The position numbers and the translations under genes are program-made. The notes beneath the pieces are model-generated. The model made no database searches and was not told the origin of the DNA. It was given only the letters and a program-made list of their open reading frames with translations. DNA of 64,000 bases from Polaribacter septentrionalilitoris (GTDB lineage Bacteria; Bacteroidota; Bacteroidia; Flavobacteriales; Flavobacteriaceae), in contig NZ_VRMJ01000046.1 of the NCBI RefSeq assembly GCF_009832745.1, forward strand, positions 153,206 through 217,205, in the 5' to 3' direction. Positions 45,089 through 54,008 of this stretch are shown piece after piece. The first letter of the stretch is position 1. Each line of letters opens with the position of its first letter.

Positions 45089-46306
45089 ATGATAAAAAAT
45101 GTATTGCTTCTTTTTTTTATGTGCTTAGGATTTTGCGGATTCTCTCAAAACATAAAATCTATCCAATTAAGACCTTTGCAAAAAAATAATTTTTCTGCAA
45201 TTGTTCCTTTAGGAACCGTTTTAGAGCTGTCTTTTGATGATTTAGATGCAGATAGTAAAGATTATCAATACAAAGTAGAACACATGACACATGATTGGAA
45301 ATCAAGCAGATTATTATCCAGTCAGTATATTAATGGTTTTGACCAAAACACTATTATTAATGTCACTAATTCTTTTAACACATTTCAAAGCTACACCCAT
45401 TATTCTGTAAAAATACCTAATGTAAACACCGTTATTACCAAAAGCGGTAATTATCTATTATCTGTATTAAATGATTATGATGAAGTTGTTTTTACAAGAC
45501 GTTTTGTACTATATGAAAATGCTGCAATTGCAGGAGTTTCTGTATCAAGAAGTAGAGATACCAAAACATTAAACACACAACAAACTGTACAATTCTCAAT
45601 TAATCACCCCAAATTTGCCATCAACAATCCTCAGCAAGAAATAAATGTTGTTATTTTAAAAAACAACAATTGGAATGAAACAATAACTGACTTACAACCT
45701 ACCTTCTTTAAACCTAACCAACTTTTATACACCTACACCAATAAAACCAATTTTTGGGGCGGAAATGAATATTTAAACTTCGATACTAAAATCATCAGAA
45801 ATAATAGTTTGAATATTATTAAAGTAGAGAAAAAAGAGGTTTTTCATCATTATATATATCCTTACAAATACAATCCTTTTTTAACTTATCGTTTTAACCC
45901 AGACATTAACGGACAATTCATTATTAGAACTATTGAAGCTAATGATTCTAAAACTGAGGCAGATTATGCAATGATGCATTTTTCAGTTATAGTTGACGAA
46001 CCCTTTCAAGGAAAAGCAGTCTATGTTTATGGAGCTTTTAATGATTTTAATATTGAAGCAGAAAATAGATTAACCTACAATGTTGATGCATCTGCATACC
46101 AAGGAAATATAATGCTAAAACAAGGATTCTACAACTATACTTATGCTACTGTTGATGAAAATAAAAATGCAAATACAAACGAAATTACAGGAAGTTTTTT
46201 CCAAACAGAAAATGAGTATACAGTAATTGCATACTACAAACCCTTTGGCAGTTTATACGATCGAGTAATTGCTGTTGGCACAGGAATTTTTAATCAAAAC
46301 AGATAA
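45089..46306 (+). CDS. Type IX secretion system plug protein (DUF5103)
   Basis: The 405-residue protein has a signal peptide (MIKNVLLLFFMCLGFCGFSQ) and the DUF5103 fold, with conserved segments IKSIQLRPLQKNN, YQYKVEHMTHDW and a C-terminal YGAFNDFNIEAENRLTYN. In the T9SS translocon this protein plugs the periplasmic side of the SprA/Sov channel. It fits with the T9SS cargo protein found at 26-35 kb. It stands before apaG, 48 bases away. Confidence 0.9.
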   Translation: MIKNVLLLFFMCLGFCGFSQNIKSIQLRPLQKNNFSAIVPLGTVLELSFDDLDADSKDYQYKVEHMTHDWKSSRLLSSQYINGFDQNTIINVTNSFNTFQSYTHYSVKIPNVNTVITKSGNYLLSVLNDYDEVVFTRRFVLYENAAIAGVSVSRSRDTKTLNTQQTVQFSINHPKFAINNPQQEINVVILKNNNWNETITDLQPTFFKPNQLLYTYTNKTNFWGGNEYLNFDTKIIRNNSLNIIKVEKKEVFHHYIYPYKYNPFLTYRFNPDINGQFIIRTIEANDSKTEADYAMMHFSVIVDEPFQGKAVYVYGAFNDFNIEAENRLTYNVDASAYQGNIMLKQGFYNYTYATVDENKNANTNEITGSFFQTENEYTVIAYYKPFGSLYDRVIAVGTGIFNQNR

Positions 46307-46354
46307 TTGAATTTGATTTGTGTTTTTTGAGTAAAAAAACTACATTTACTCAAT

Positions 46355-46741
46355 ATGTTTCAACAAATAACAAAAGGCATCAAAATTTCTGTACACACCA
46401 AGTACAATGGAACCAATTATAGAAATAATAGGATGTACTATATGTTCAACTATTTTATTTCTATTGAAAATAAATCGTCAGAAACTGTAAAGCTAACAGA
46501 TCGTTTTTGGAAAATTTACGACTCTTTAAACCAAACAGAAATTGTTTCTGGAGAAGGAGTTGTAGGACAAACACCGGTTCTAAAACCCAATGACAATTAT
46601 ACGTATAGTTCTGGATGTTTTTTAGAATCTAACATAGGTGCAATGAAAGGATTCTACACCATGATAAATATGGATACTTATGAGCAATTTAAAGTAATTA
46701 TCCCTACATTTCAACTCTCAACGCCAACATTATCAAACTAA
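46355..46741 (+). CDS. apaG: ApaG domain protein
   Basis: The 128-residue protein is an ApaG single immunoglobulin-like beta domain: ITKGIKISVHTKYNG, YFISIENKSSETVKLTDRFW, EGVVGQTPVLKPNDNYTYSSG and GAMKGFYTM are all family blocks. ApaG has been linked to Co2+/Mg2+ resistance, with the mechanism unsettled. It overlaps the proposed ATT start of the DUF3667 gene. Confidence 0.95.
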   Translation: MFQQITKGIKISVHTKYNGTNYRNNRMYYMFNYFISIENKSSETVKLTDRFWKIYDSLNQTEIVSGEGVVGQTPVLKPNDNYTYSSGCFLESNIGAMKGFYTMINMDTYEQFKVIIPTFQLSTPTLSN

Positions 46742-47871
46742 CCAAACTCAAAAAAAAGAAAGTTACTGTTTACAAAGATTTAGAATGTCTAAATTGTGGT
46801 CATCCTTTCTCTGGAAATGAAAATTTTTGCCCTGATTGCGGTCAAGCTAATAAAGGAAATAAAATTACCTTTAAAAGTTTTATCTACGAGATTTTTAACG
46901 GACTCTTTAATTTTGAAGCAAAATTCTGGAATACTATTGTTCCTCTTTTAATAAAACCTGGCAAAGTTTCTAAAGATTATATTAAAGGTAAAAGGCAACG
47001 TTATTCGAATCCATTTCGTTTTTACCTAACGGTTTCTATTGTCTTTTTTTTAATCTTAGGATTAAGTAAAAGTATTGACCGTTTTAAAGAGTTAAAAAAC
47101 GGTAGCTTAAAAAAAGCTGTTACCAAAAATGACTCTATCAAAAAGAACAAAACAACTAAAGAAATAGATACTGATTCTATTAGAAAAAAACTTACTAAAG
47201 AATTCAATAAACCTTGGATTCCTTTGGATTCTGTTCAAAAAGAAAAAATTATAACAGAAGCCATCAAAAAAGCGAAAGATACTACACCAAAAATAGGTAC
47301 TAGTGCAAATAACATTTCTTTTGGTGGGGATTCTAGATTAGATAAGTTTGTAGCCTATCAAAAAAAATACCCAGACATGAGTATTGATGACGGCTTAGAT
47401 AGCTTAAAATATGAAAAAACATTCTTTAACCGATTTTTATACAATAGAGGGAAAGTTGCGAATTCTTTTGTTGATGAGAAAGATGCTAGAGAGCAATTTT
47501 TCAACCAATTACTCTCTTATGGATCTATTGCTCTTTTTGTTTTTCTACCCATTTTCACCTTATTTTTAAAGCTTTTTTATATCAGAAGAAAATATACTTA
47601 TGTAGATCACTTGGTGTTTGTTTTTCATACACAAACTGTATTTTTTATGCTTTTATCAATTTATTATTTAATTGATTTGCTTGGTATAGATCCTCAACTT
47701 TGGATTTTCACAATCCTATTTTTAGTTTATTTATTCTTAGCGATGCGTAAATTTTACCATCAAGGTATTTTTAAAACTTTTATCAAATTTTCAATGCTAA
47801 ACATCACTTACATGATTATCTCATCTATTGGTGTTGCTATTGTATTTTTAGTTTCTTTTGCGTTGTATTAA
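46729..47871 (+). CDS. DUF3667 zinc-ribbon membrane protein with apparent ATT start
   Basis: The frame is open from 46693 to TAA 47869. It contains a zinc ribbon CLNCG then CPDCG (about residues 22-45 from the ATT), the DUF3667 block ITFKSFIYEIFNGLFNFEAK, and several membrane helices near the C terminus. No ATG, GTG or TTG occurs before the zinc ribbon; the first is TTG 47224, which would lose it. ATT 46729 gives a 380-residue protein with a normal N terminus (IKLTKLKKKK) and overlaps the apaG stop by 13 bases. ATT initiation is inferred; a sequence error is an alternative. The 3' end overlaps the NRDE gene by 35 bases. Confidence 0.75.
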   Translation: MIKLTKLKKKKVTVYKDLECLNCGHPFSGNENFCPDCGQANKGNKITFKSFIYEIFNGLFNFEAKFWNTIVPLLIKPGKVSKDYIKGKRQRYSNPFRFYLTVSIVFFLILGLSKSIDRFKELKNGSLKKAVTKNDSIKKNKTTKEIDTDSIRKKLTKEFNKPWIPLDSVQKEKIITEAIKKAKDTTPKIGTSANNISFGGDSRLDKFVAYQKKYPDMSIDDGLDSLKYEKTFFNRFLYNRGKVANSFVDEKDAREQFFNQLLSYGSIALFVFLPIFTLFLKLFYIRRKYTYVDHLVFVFHTQTVFFMLLSIYYLIDLLGIDPQLWIFTILFLVYLFLAMRKFYHQGIFKTFIKFSMLNITYMIISSIGVAIVFLVSFALY

Positions 47872-48553
47872 CACCTTGTATAAAATCTAAGTACTCTATA
47901 GAAATTATTGAGTTTTCTTTTTTTACAGATGAAACACTGACTGTTTCTACATAAGAACGTTTCATTTTTGGAGAAATCTCAGAATTACCTAATTTGGTGT
48001 TTTGATGAAAAGCTAATATTTCTTGTTGATTAATCTCATTATTATCATTCAAGAAATTAGCAAACCATTCCTTTCTCAATTCTTTCATTTCATTAGTATA
48101 CAAGGTTGATGAAGACCAAATTTTAGGTTCTTGAGCAAGTTCTTTAAAATGTTTTTTTACTCCATCCCAAACCAATTCATAAGTTTTTAATTGCATCTTC
48201 CAATCTACCAAAACAAGGGTAAAAGGTTCAATATTGGTAAAATCAAAATTATTAATGAATGTAACTCCATCCTCTACAGAAAGAATATTTTTCACAATAA
48301 TCCCCCTACTCATTTTATAAGGTGTTTTTCTGATATGATTTTCAAAACCACCATTTAGTAAACAGACCAATCTTTTTTTATCACTGATACCAATCCAAGT
48401 TCCTCCAGCAACCTCATCTTTTGGATAAGTTAATGCAACTCCATTTTCGGAATACTTTTTGGGCGGAATGGTTTTTCTTAACGGAGTTTCATCTCTGTTT
48501 GAAGTCAAAATAAAATCATCATCCCCTAAAGGAAAGTAGGTCACTGTACACAT
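47837..48553 (-). CDS. NRDE family protein
   Basis: The 238-residue protein begins MCTVTYFPLG and has the name-giving NRDE motif in LTSNRDETPLR, plus EVAGGTWIGIS. The second-residue Cys suggests an N-terminal nucleophile hydrolase fold, but the reaction is unknown. It converges with the DUF3667 gene, overlapping it by 35 bases. Confidence 0.92.
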   Translation of the reverse strand: MCTVTYFPLGDDDFILTSNRDETPLRKTIPPKKYSENGVALTYPKDEVAGGTWIGISDKKRLVCLLNGGFENHIRKTPYKMSRGIIVKNILSVEDGVTFINNFDFTNIEPFTLVLVDWKMQLKTYELVWDGVKKHFKELAQEPKIWSSSTLYTNEMKELRKEWFANFLNDNNEINQQEILAFHQNTKLGNSEISPKMKRSYVETVSVSSVKKENSIISIEYLDFIQGVNTTQKKLKIQ

Positions 48554-48659
48554 ATCAACTATTCAATAATTATGATAAATTTTAAGTTTTGTTTATTTCA
48601 TTGAATTTACCGCAATAAAAGAGATCAAAAGTCCATTAAATTTATTGAAACAAAAAACG

Positions 48660-48667
48660 TAACTTTG
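48660..48667 (+). promoter_or_regulatory. -7 box of pruA
   Basis: TAACTTTG matches TAnnTTTG, 42 bases before the pruA ATG. Confidence 0.5.
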
Positions 48668-48709
48668 TATTTATCAAAATTAGTCGATTAAAACTAAAAA
48701 ACATACAAA

Positions 48710-50335
48710 ATGACAAGAGGATTTTTTAATGTACCTAAAGCAGTAAATGAACCTGTTAAAGGATATGCTCCTGGATCTCCAGAAAGAGCAGAATTATTAG
48801 CTACTTACAAAAAAATGTTTAACAGTACTATTGATGTGCCAATGCATATTAACGGTAAAGAAGTTAGAACTGGAAATACTAAGAACATTACACCTCCTCA
48901 CGACCACCAACATGTTATTGGTCAATACCACACTGCTGACAAAAAACATGTTGATGAAGCAATTGCAACCGCTTTAGCAGCTAGAGAAGCTTGGTCTTCT
49001 GTTTCTTGGATGGAACGTGCTTCTATCTTTTTAAAAGCTGCTGACTTATTAGCAGGTCCTTACAGAGCAAAAATGAATGCTGCTACCATGATTGCGCAAT
49101 CTAAAAATGTACATCAAGCAGAAATTGATGCAGCTTGTGAAATGATTGACTTCTTTAAGTTTAATGTGGAATATATGACTGATATTTTTAAAGATCAGCC
49201 ATCATCAGCTCCTGGAATTTGGAACAGAGTTGAGTACAGACCTTTAGAAGGATTTGTATACGCAATTTCTCCTTTTAACTTTACTTCTATTGCTGCAAAT
49301 TTACCAGCTGCAGCAGCGTTAATGGGGAATGTTGTGGTTTGGAAACCTTCTGATCATCAAGCCTATTCTGCGCAAGTAATTGTAGATTTATTTAAAGAAG
49401 CTGGCTTGCCAGATGGTGTAATTAACGTAGTTTACGGTGACCCTGTTATGATTTCAGATACTTGTTTAGCTTCTCCCGATTTCTCAGGATTACATTTTAC
49501 AGGGTCTACATTTGTTTTTAAAGAATTATGGAAACAAATAGGAACCAACATTCACAACTATAAAACGTATCCAAGAATTGTTGGAGAAACTGGTGGTAAA
49601 GATTTTATTTGGGCACACAATTCAGCCAATCCTTTACAAGTTGCTACAGCAATTACAAGAGGTGCTTTTGAATATCAAGGTCAAAAATGTTCTGCAGCTT
49701 CTCGTGCTTATATCCCAGCTTCAATGTGGGCAGATGTAAGAAAACATTTAGAAGCACAAACATCAGAATTAAAAATGGGCTCACCAGAAGACCCAAGTAA
49801 TTTTGTAAATGCTGTGATTCATGAAGGTTCTTTTGATAAAATTGCAAAATATATTGATGCTGCCAAAGCAGATGCAGATGCAGATGTTATCATTGGAGGA
49901 AATCACGATAAATCTAAAGGATATTTTATTGAGCCCACTGTAATTTTAGCAAAATCGCCTACTTATGCAACTATGACCACTGAGTTATTTGGCCCAGTAA
50001 TTACAATTTACATTTATGAAGATGATAACATTGATGCCTCTTTAAAATTAGTTGATGAATCTACAGAATACGCATTAACAGGCGCTATTTTTTCAAAAGA
50101 TAGATACATTGTAGAAAAAGCTTCTAAAGCTTTAGAAAATGCTGCTGGTAACTTCTACATCAATGACAAACCTACAGGAGCTGTTGTGGGTCAACAACCA
50201 TTTGGAGGCGCAAGAGCTTCAGGAACAAATGATAAAGCGGGTTCTGCTCAGAACTTATTAAGATGGACATCAGTTAGATTGATTAAAGAAACATTTGTAA
50301 CTCCAGAGGATTACAAATACCCTTTTTTAGGATAG
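48710..50335 (+). CDS. pruA: L-glutamate gamma-semialdehyde dehydrogenase
   Basis: The 541-residue aldehyde dehydrogenase has the catalytic Cys327 in GQKCSAASRAYI, the general-base Glu region VGETGGKDFIW and NAD-binding segments FTGSTFVFK and VVWKPSDHQA. It matches the single-domain P5C dehydrogenase of Bacteroidota, which oxidises glutamate semialdehyde to glutamate in proline and arginine use. It is monocistronic, with a strong terminator. Confidence 0.97.
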   Translation: MTRGFFNVPKAVNEPVKGYAPGSPERAELLATYKKMFNSTIDVPMHINGKEVRTGNTKNITPPHDHQHVIGQYHTADKKHVDEAIATALAAREAWSSVSWMERASIFLKAADLLAGPYRAKMNAATMIAQSKNVHQAEIDAACEMIDFFKFNVEYMTDIFKDQPSSAPGIWNRVEYRPLEGFVYAISPFNFTSIAANLPAAAALMGNVVVWKPSDHQAYSAQVIVDLFKEAGLPDGVINVVYGDPVMISDTCLASPDFSGLHFTGSTFVFKELWKQIGTNIHNYKTYPRIVGETGGKDFIWAHNSANPLQVATAITRGAFEYQGQKCSAASRAYIPASMWADVRKHLEAQTSELKMGSPEDPSNFVNAVIHEGSFDKIAKYIDAAKADADADVIIGGNHDKSKGYFIEPTVILAKSPTYATMTTELFGPVITIYIYEDDNIDASLKLVDESTEYALTGAIFSKDRYIVEKASKALENAAGNFYINDKPTGAVVGQQPFGGARASGTNDKAGSAQNLLRWTSVRLIKETFVTPEDYKYPFLG

Positions 50336-50363
50336 AATAGACAAAAATTATCCACTTTATTAT

Positions 50364-50395
50364 AAAACCGCATCAAAAATTTGATGCGGTTTTTT
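50364..50395 (+). terminator. Terminator of pruA
   Basis: A 14-bp stem (50364-50377 with 50380-50393) and a T-run follow the pruA stop by about 28 bases. Confidence 0.9.
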
Positions 50396-50474
50396 ATTCC
50401 CAAAAAACACCTTTCTAATTTTAACTATCCAATAAATTAGAAATTGTATATTTAGAAAATCAATCTTATATACC

Positions 50475-53400
50475 ATGAAATTATTTTTAAAAAACGTAGT
50501 CATTTTAATTGTTTTACTTACTTCTAGCGTAACACTAGCTCAAGAAACAAGATTACTTCGTCAACCTTCAATTCAAGGAAGTCAAGTAGCTTTTGCTTAT
50601 GGAGGTGATCTTTGGACAACTAATTTATTAAATAACATTACAACCAGATTAACAAGTACGCCTGCTTTAGAAAGTAATCCTCATATTTCTCCTGATGGAA
50701 AATGGGTTGCGTTCACATCAAATCGTTCTGGATCCTCAGATATTTATATGGTATCTATTAAAGGAGGTCAAGCCAAAAGACTTACTTGGCATACAAGCTC
50801 AGACTTAGCAAGAGGTTGGACTACTAATGGAAAACATATATTATTTGCTTCAAACAGAGATACTGCTCCGAGTTCTTTTAATAGATTATATACGGTTTCT
50901 ACAGATGGTGGACCAGCAACAAAATTATTTGAACAATGGGCAACTTCGGGTTCTTATGCACCTAATGGAAAGCAAATTGTTATCGATAAAATGAGACGTT
51001 GGGATGAAGAATGGAGAGATTATAGAGGTGGACAAAACACGCCTTTAATTATTGTTGATTTGGCTACATTAAATGAAACCTTATTACCAAATAACAAAAC
51101 CACTGACAAATACCCAGTTTGGAATGGTGACATGGTGTATTTCTTATCAGACAGAACGCATACGTCTAATGTTTGGTCTTACAACACAAAAACAAAAACT
51201 GTAAAACAAATCACAAACTTTAAAGGAACTGCTGTCAAGTATTTAAACGGATCTAAAAGTCATTTAATTTTTGAACAAGATGGATATTTACACACTTTAG
51301 ATGTAAAAAACAACAAAACAGAACGCTTAAAAATAACTGTTAAAGGTGATTTTCCTTGGACAGCTCCAAAATGGGTGAACGTAAACTCAAGAGTAGATTA
51401 TGCAAATATTTCACCTAATGGAAAAAGAGTGGTAATGGCTTCACGTGGGGATATTTTTACTGCTCCTGTTGAGTTTGGAGATTCAAGAAACATCACTAAA
51501 AGTTCAGGAACAGCAGACAGAGCTCCTGTTTGGTCTCCAAAAGGTGATAAAATTGCATGGTTTTCTGATGCTAATGGAAAAGGATATGCTTTACATATCA
51601 ACAATCAAGATGGTACAGCTAAAACAGAAATCATTTCTATTGGAGTTTCAAAAATGGCTTGGGAACCAACTTGGTCTCCAGACGGAAAACACATTGCTTT
51701 TGTGGATGATGACACTCGAATTAGAGTCGTTAATTTAGAAAAAAAATCCATTAAAACTATTGATAATGCTGGCACTAATTTAGAACGTGGACGAATGGGA
51801 ATTACCTGGTCTCCAGATTCTAATTGGATTGCTTACGCAAAAGCGGGTTCTAATAATCTAAAACAACTTATGGTTTGGTCTTTAGCAACAAATAAAATCA
51901 ATGCAATTACAGATGTTTTTGCGGATTCATTTTCTCCTGCTTGGGATCTAGACCACAAACATTTGTATTTTTTAGCAAGTACAGATGTGGCATTACGTTC
52001 TGGATGGGCAAATACAAGTTCTATGACTGCACAACCAAAATACGCTGCATATGTGATTAACCTTGCCAAGAAAGACGCTTCTCCTTTTAAACCTAAAAGC
52101 GACGAAGAAGTTGTTAAAAAAGAAAAAACTGAAGATAAAAAGACAGAAAAGGGCAAAAAATCAAAAGCTAAAAAAGAGAAAAAAGTAATCATTGATTTTG
52201 ATGGAATATCGCGTAGAATAATGCCTTTACCTTTAAGAGGAAACTACAGAAGTATTACAGCTGGTCCTAGTGGTTTTATGTTTATCTCAGAAGGATCAAC
52301 GATTCACAAATTTGATTTAAAAAAGTTAAAAGCTAAAGAATTCGGAAAAGGCTTGAGTATCTATGGAGTTTCTCCAAATGGGAAACACATGGTTCTTAGA
52401 GCAGGTAGAAATTGGAAAGTAGCTAAAACTAGTGCTCCAAATGCTAAAAGTGCTAAAACATTGAAATTAGATTTCAACATGAAACTAAACAGGATTAGTG
52501 AATGGAATCAGATTTTTGAAGAAGCTTGGAGGTATGAACGAGATTATTTCTATGACCCAGGAATGCATGGTAGAGATTGGAATAAAGTTTACAAACGTTA
52601 TGCACCTTTAATTCCTTTTGTAAAACATAGAGCAGATTTAAATTATATTTTAGATCAAGTAAACGGAGAATTATCTGTAGGACACAGCTTTGTAAGAGGA
52701 GGAGACTTCCCTACTATTGATAGGGCTAAAGGAGGTTTGTTGGGAGCAGATTTTACTGCAAATAAAGGCAAATGGCAAATTCAAAGAATCTATACTTCAG
52801 AAGCCTGGAATCCTGGGTTAAATGGACCATTAGATCAACCTGGTATGAATATTAAAGAAGGATATTATTTAGTTGGAATCAACAATACAGAAATTTCAGA
52901 TAAAGACAATATTTATAAATATTTAGAGGGTACTTCTGGAAAACAAACCACGTTACACATCAATACAAAACCATCTTTTAAAGGAGCTTGGAAAGAAATT
53001 GTAAAACCTATTCGAAGTGAAAATTCTTTGCGCCAAAGAACCTGGGTAGAAGATAATAGAAGAATGGTTGACAAACTTTCTAATGGAAAACTTGGGTATG
53101 TATGGGTCCCAAATACAGGAGGCCCAGGGTTTGTCTCTTTTAACAGGTATTATTTTGCACAACAAGATAAAGAAGGTGCTGTGATTGATGAGCGTTTTAA
53201 TGGTGGTGGATTACTAGATGATTATATGGTAGATTTAATGACACGTAAACCAAGAGCAGCATTAACCAATGAAGTTCCTAATGGAAAACCAATGCGTTTG
53301 CCTGCAGGAATAATGGGTCCAAAAGTATTATTGATCAATGAACTTGCAGGATCTGGAGGTGATTTTTTTCCATGGGTATTTAGACAACAAAAAGCAGGTT

Positions 53401-53696
53401 TATTAATTGGAGCGACAACTTGGGGCGGATTGGTAAAATCATCTACGCACTATAGAATGATAGATGGAGGTTCTTTGACAGCACCAGATAATGCCGTTTT
53501 TGATCCTGCTACAAATACCTGGATTGCAGAAAATAAAGGAGTTGCTCCAGACATTGCTGTAAGACAAGATGCAAAATCTTTAGAAAGTGGTAGAGATCCA
53601 CAACTAGAAAGAGCCGTTAAAGAATTAATGTCTCAGTTAAAAAGCAAAAAACAAATCACTCCCCCTCCATTTTCTAATCCAACCAAAGGAAATTAA
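50475..53696 (+). CDS. Tricorn-like S41 family protease, exported
   Basis: The 1073-residue protein has a signal peptide (cleavage near VTLAQ), two beta-propeller halves built of WD/TolB-like repeats (ISPDGKWVAFTSNRSG, WSPDGKHIAFVDDD), a Lys-rich linker near 540-575, then a tricorn core domain with PDZ-like segment and the S41 protease fold. AGSGGDFF with Ser960 is the probable nucleophile. It likely degrades peptides in the periplasm or outer membrane. Length and architecture match tricorn homologues. Confidence 0.93.
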   Translation: MKLFLKNVVILIVLLTSSVTLAQETRLLRQPSIQGSQVAFAYGGDLWTTNLLNNITTRLTSTPALESNPHISPDGKWVAFTSNRSGSSDIYMVSIKGGQAKRLTWHTSSDLARGWTTNGKHILFASNRDTAPSSFNRLYTVSTDGGPATKLFEQWATSGSYAPNGKQIVIDKMRRWDEEWRDYRGGQNTPLIIVDLATLNETLLPNNKTTDKYPVWNGDMVYFLSDRTHTSNVWSYNTKTKTVKQITNFKGTAVKYLNGSKSHLIFEQDGYLHTLDVKNNKTERLKITVKGDFPWTAPKWVNVNSRVDYANISPNGKRVVMASRGDIFTAPVEFGDSRNITKSSGTADRAPVWSPKGDKIAWFSDANGKGYALHINNQDGTAKTEIISIGVSKMAWEPTWSPDGKHIAFVDDDTRIRVVNLEKKSIKTIDNAGTNLERGRMGITWSPDSNWIAYAKAGSNNLKQLMVWSLATNKINAITDVFADSFSPAWDLDHKHLYFLASTDVALRSGWANTSSMTAQPKYAAYVINLAKKDASPFKPKSDEEVVKKEKTEDKKTEKGKKSKAKKEKKVIIDFDGISRRIMPLPLRGNYRSITAGPSGFMFISEGSTIHKFDLKKLKAKEFGKGLSIYGVSPNGKHMVLRAGRNWKVAKTSAPNAKSAKTLKLDFNMKLNRISEWNQIFEEAWRYERDYFYDPGMHGRDWNKVYKRYAPLIPFVKHRADLNYILDQVNGELSVGHSFVRGGDFPTIDRAKGGLLGADFTANKGKWQIQRIYTSEAWNPGLNGPLDQPGMNIKEGYYLVGINNTEISDKDNIYKYLEGTSGKQTTLHINTKPSFKGAWKEIVKPIRSENSLRQRTWVEDNRRMVDKLSNGKLGYVWVPNTGGPGFVSFNRYYFAQQDKEGAVIDERFNGGGLLDDYMVDLMTRKPRAALTNEVPNGKPMRLPAGIMGPKVLLINELAGSGGDFFPWVFRQQKAGLLIGATTWGGLVKSSTHYRMIDGGSLTAPDNAVFDPATNTWIAENKGVAPDIAVRQDAKSLESGRDPQLERAVKELMSQLKSKKQITPPPFSNPTKGN

Positions 53697-53735
53697 ACTA
53701 TTTAACAACATAAGCAGTAAGTCATTAAACAAAAA

Positions 53736-53764
53736 AAAACTCTCGTTATATAACGAGAGTTTTT
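53736..53764. terminator. Bidirectional terminator between the tricorn gene and tRNA-Gln
   Basis: A near-perfect palindrome (AAAACTCTCGTTAT and its complement) is flanked by an A-run and a T-run, so it can end both converging transcripts. Confidence 0.85.
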
Positions 53765-53767
53765 CAG

Positions 53768-53839
53768 TTGGCCTACAAGGACTCGAACCTTGAATGTCGG
53801 TACCAAAAACCGGTGTGTTGCCAATTACACCATAGGCCA
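53768..53839 (-). tRNA. tRNA-Gln (anticodon UUG)
   Basis: The 72-base minus-strand tRNA has acceptor TGGCCTA (53839-53833) pairing with TAGGCCA (53775-53769), an anticodon loop TTTTGGT giving anticodon TTG, and T-arm GGTTCGAGTCC. CCA is not encoded. Confidence 0.93.
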
Positions 53840-53856
53840 ATGCTTCTTAGCGGATG

Positions 53857-53887
53857 CAAATTTAATGCATTCTTTTTATTTTGCAAA
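53857..53887 (-). promoter_or_regulatory. Promoter of tRNA-Gln
   Basis: On the minus strand TTTG (53887-53884), a 19-base spacer and TAAATTTG (53864-53857) match the Bacteroidota consensus and stand 18 bases before the tRNA. Confidence 0.75.
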
Positions 53888-54008
53888 CATTTTTTAGCAA
53901 ATTTTAACTTTAACAAACTTTTGTGAGGAATTTTTGGCTTTAAAAAAGACAGAACCTCTGTTTTTATTCATATTTATTAGTAAATTCGCCCACATATTAT
54001 TTTGAATT

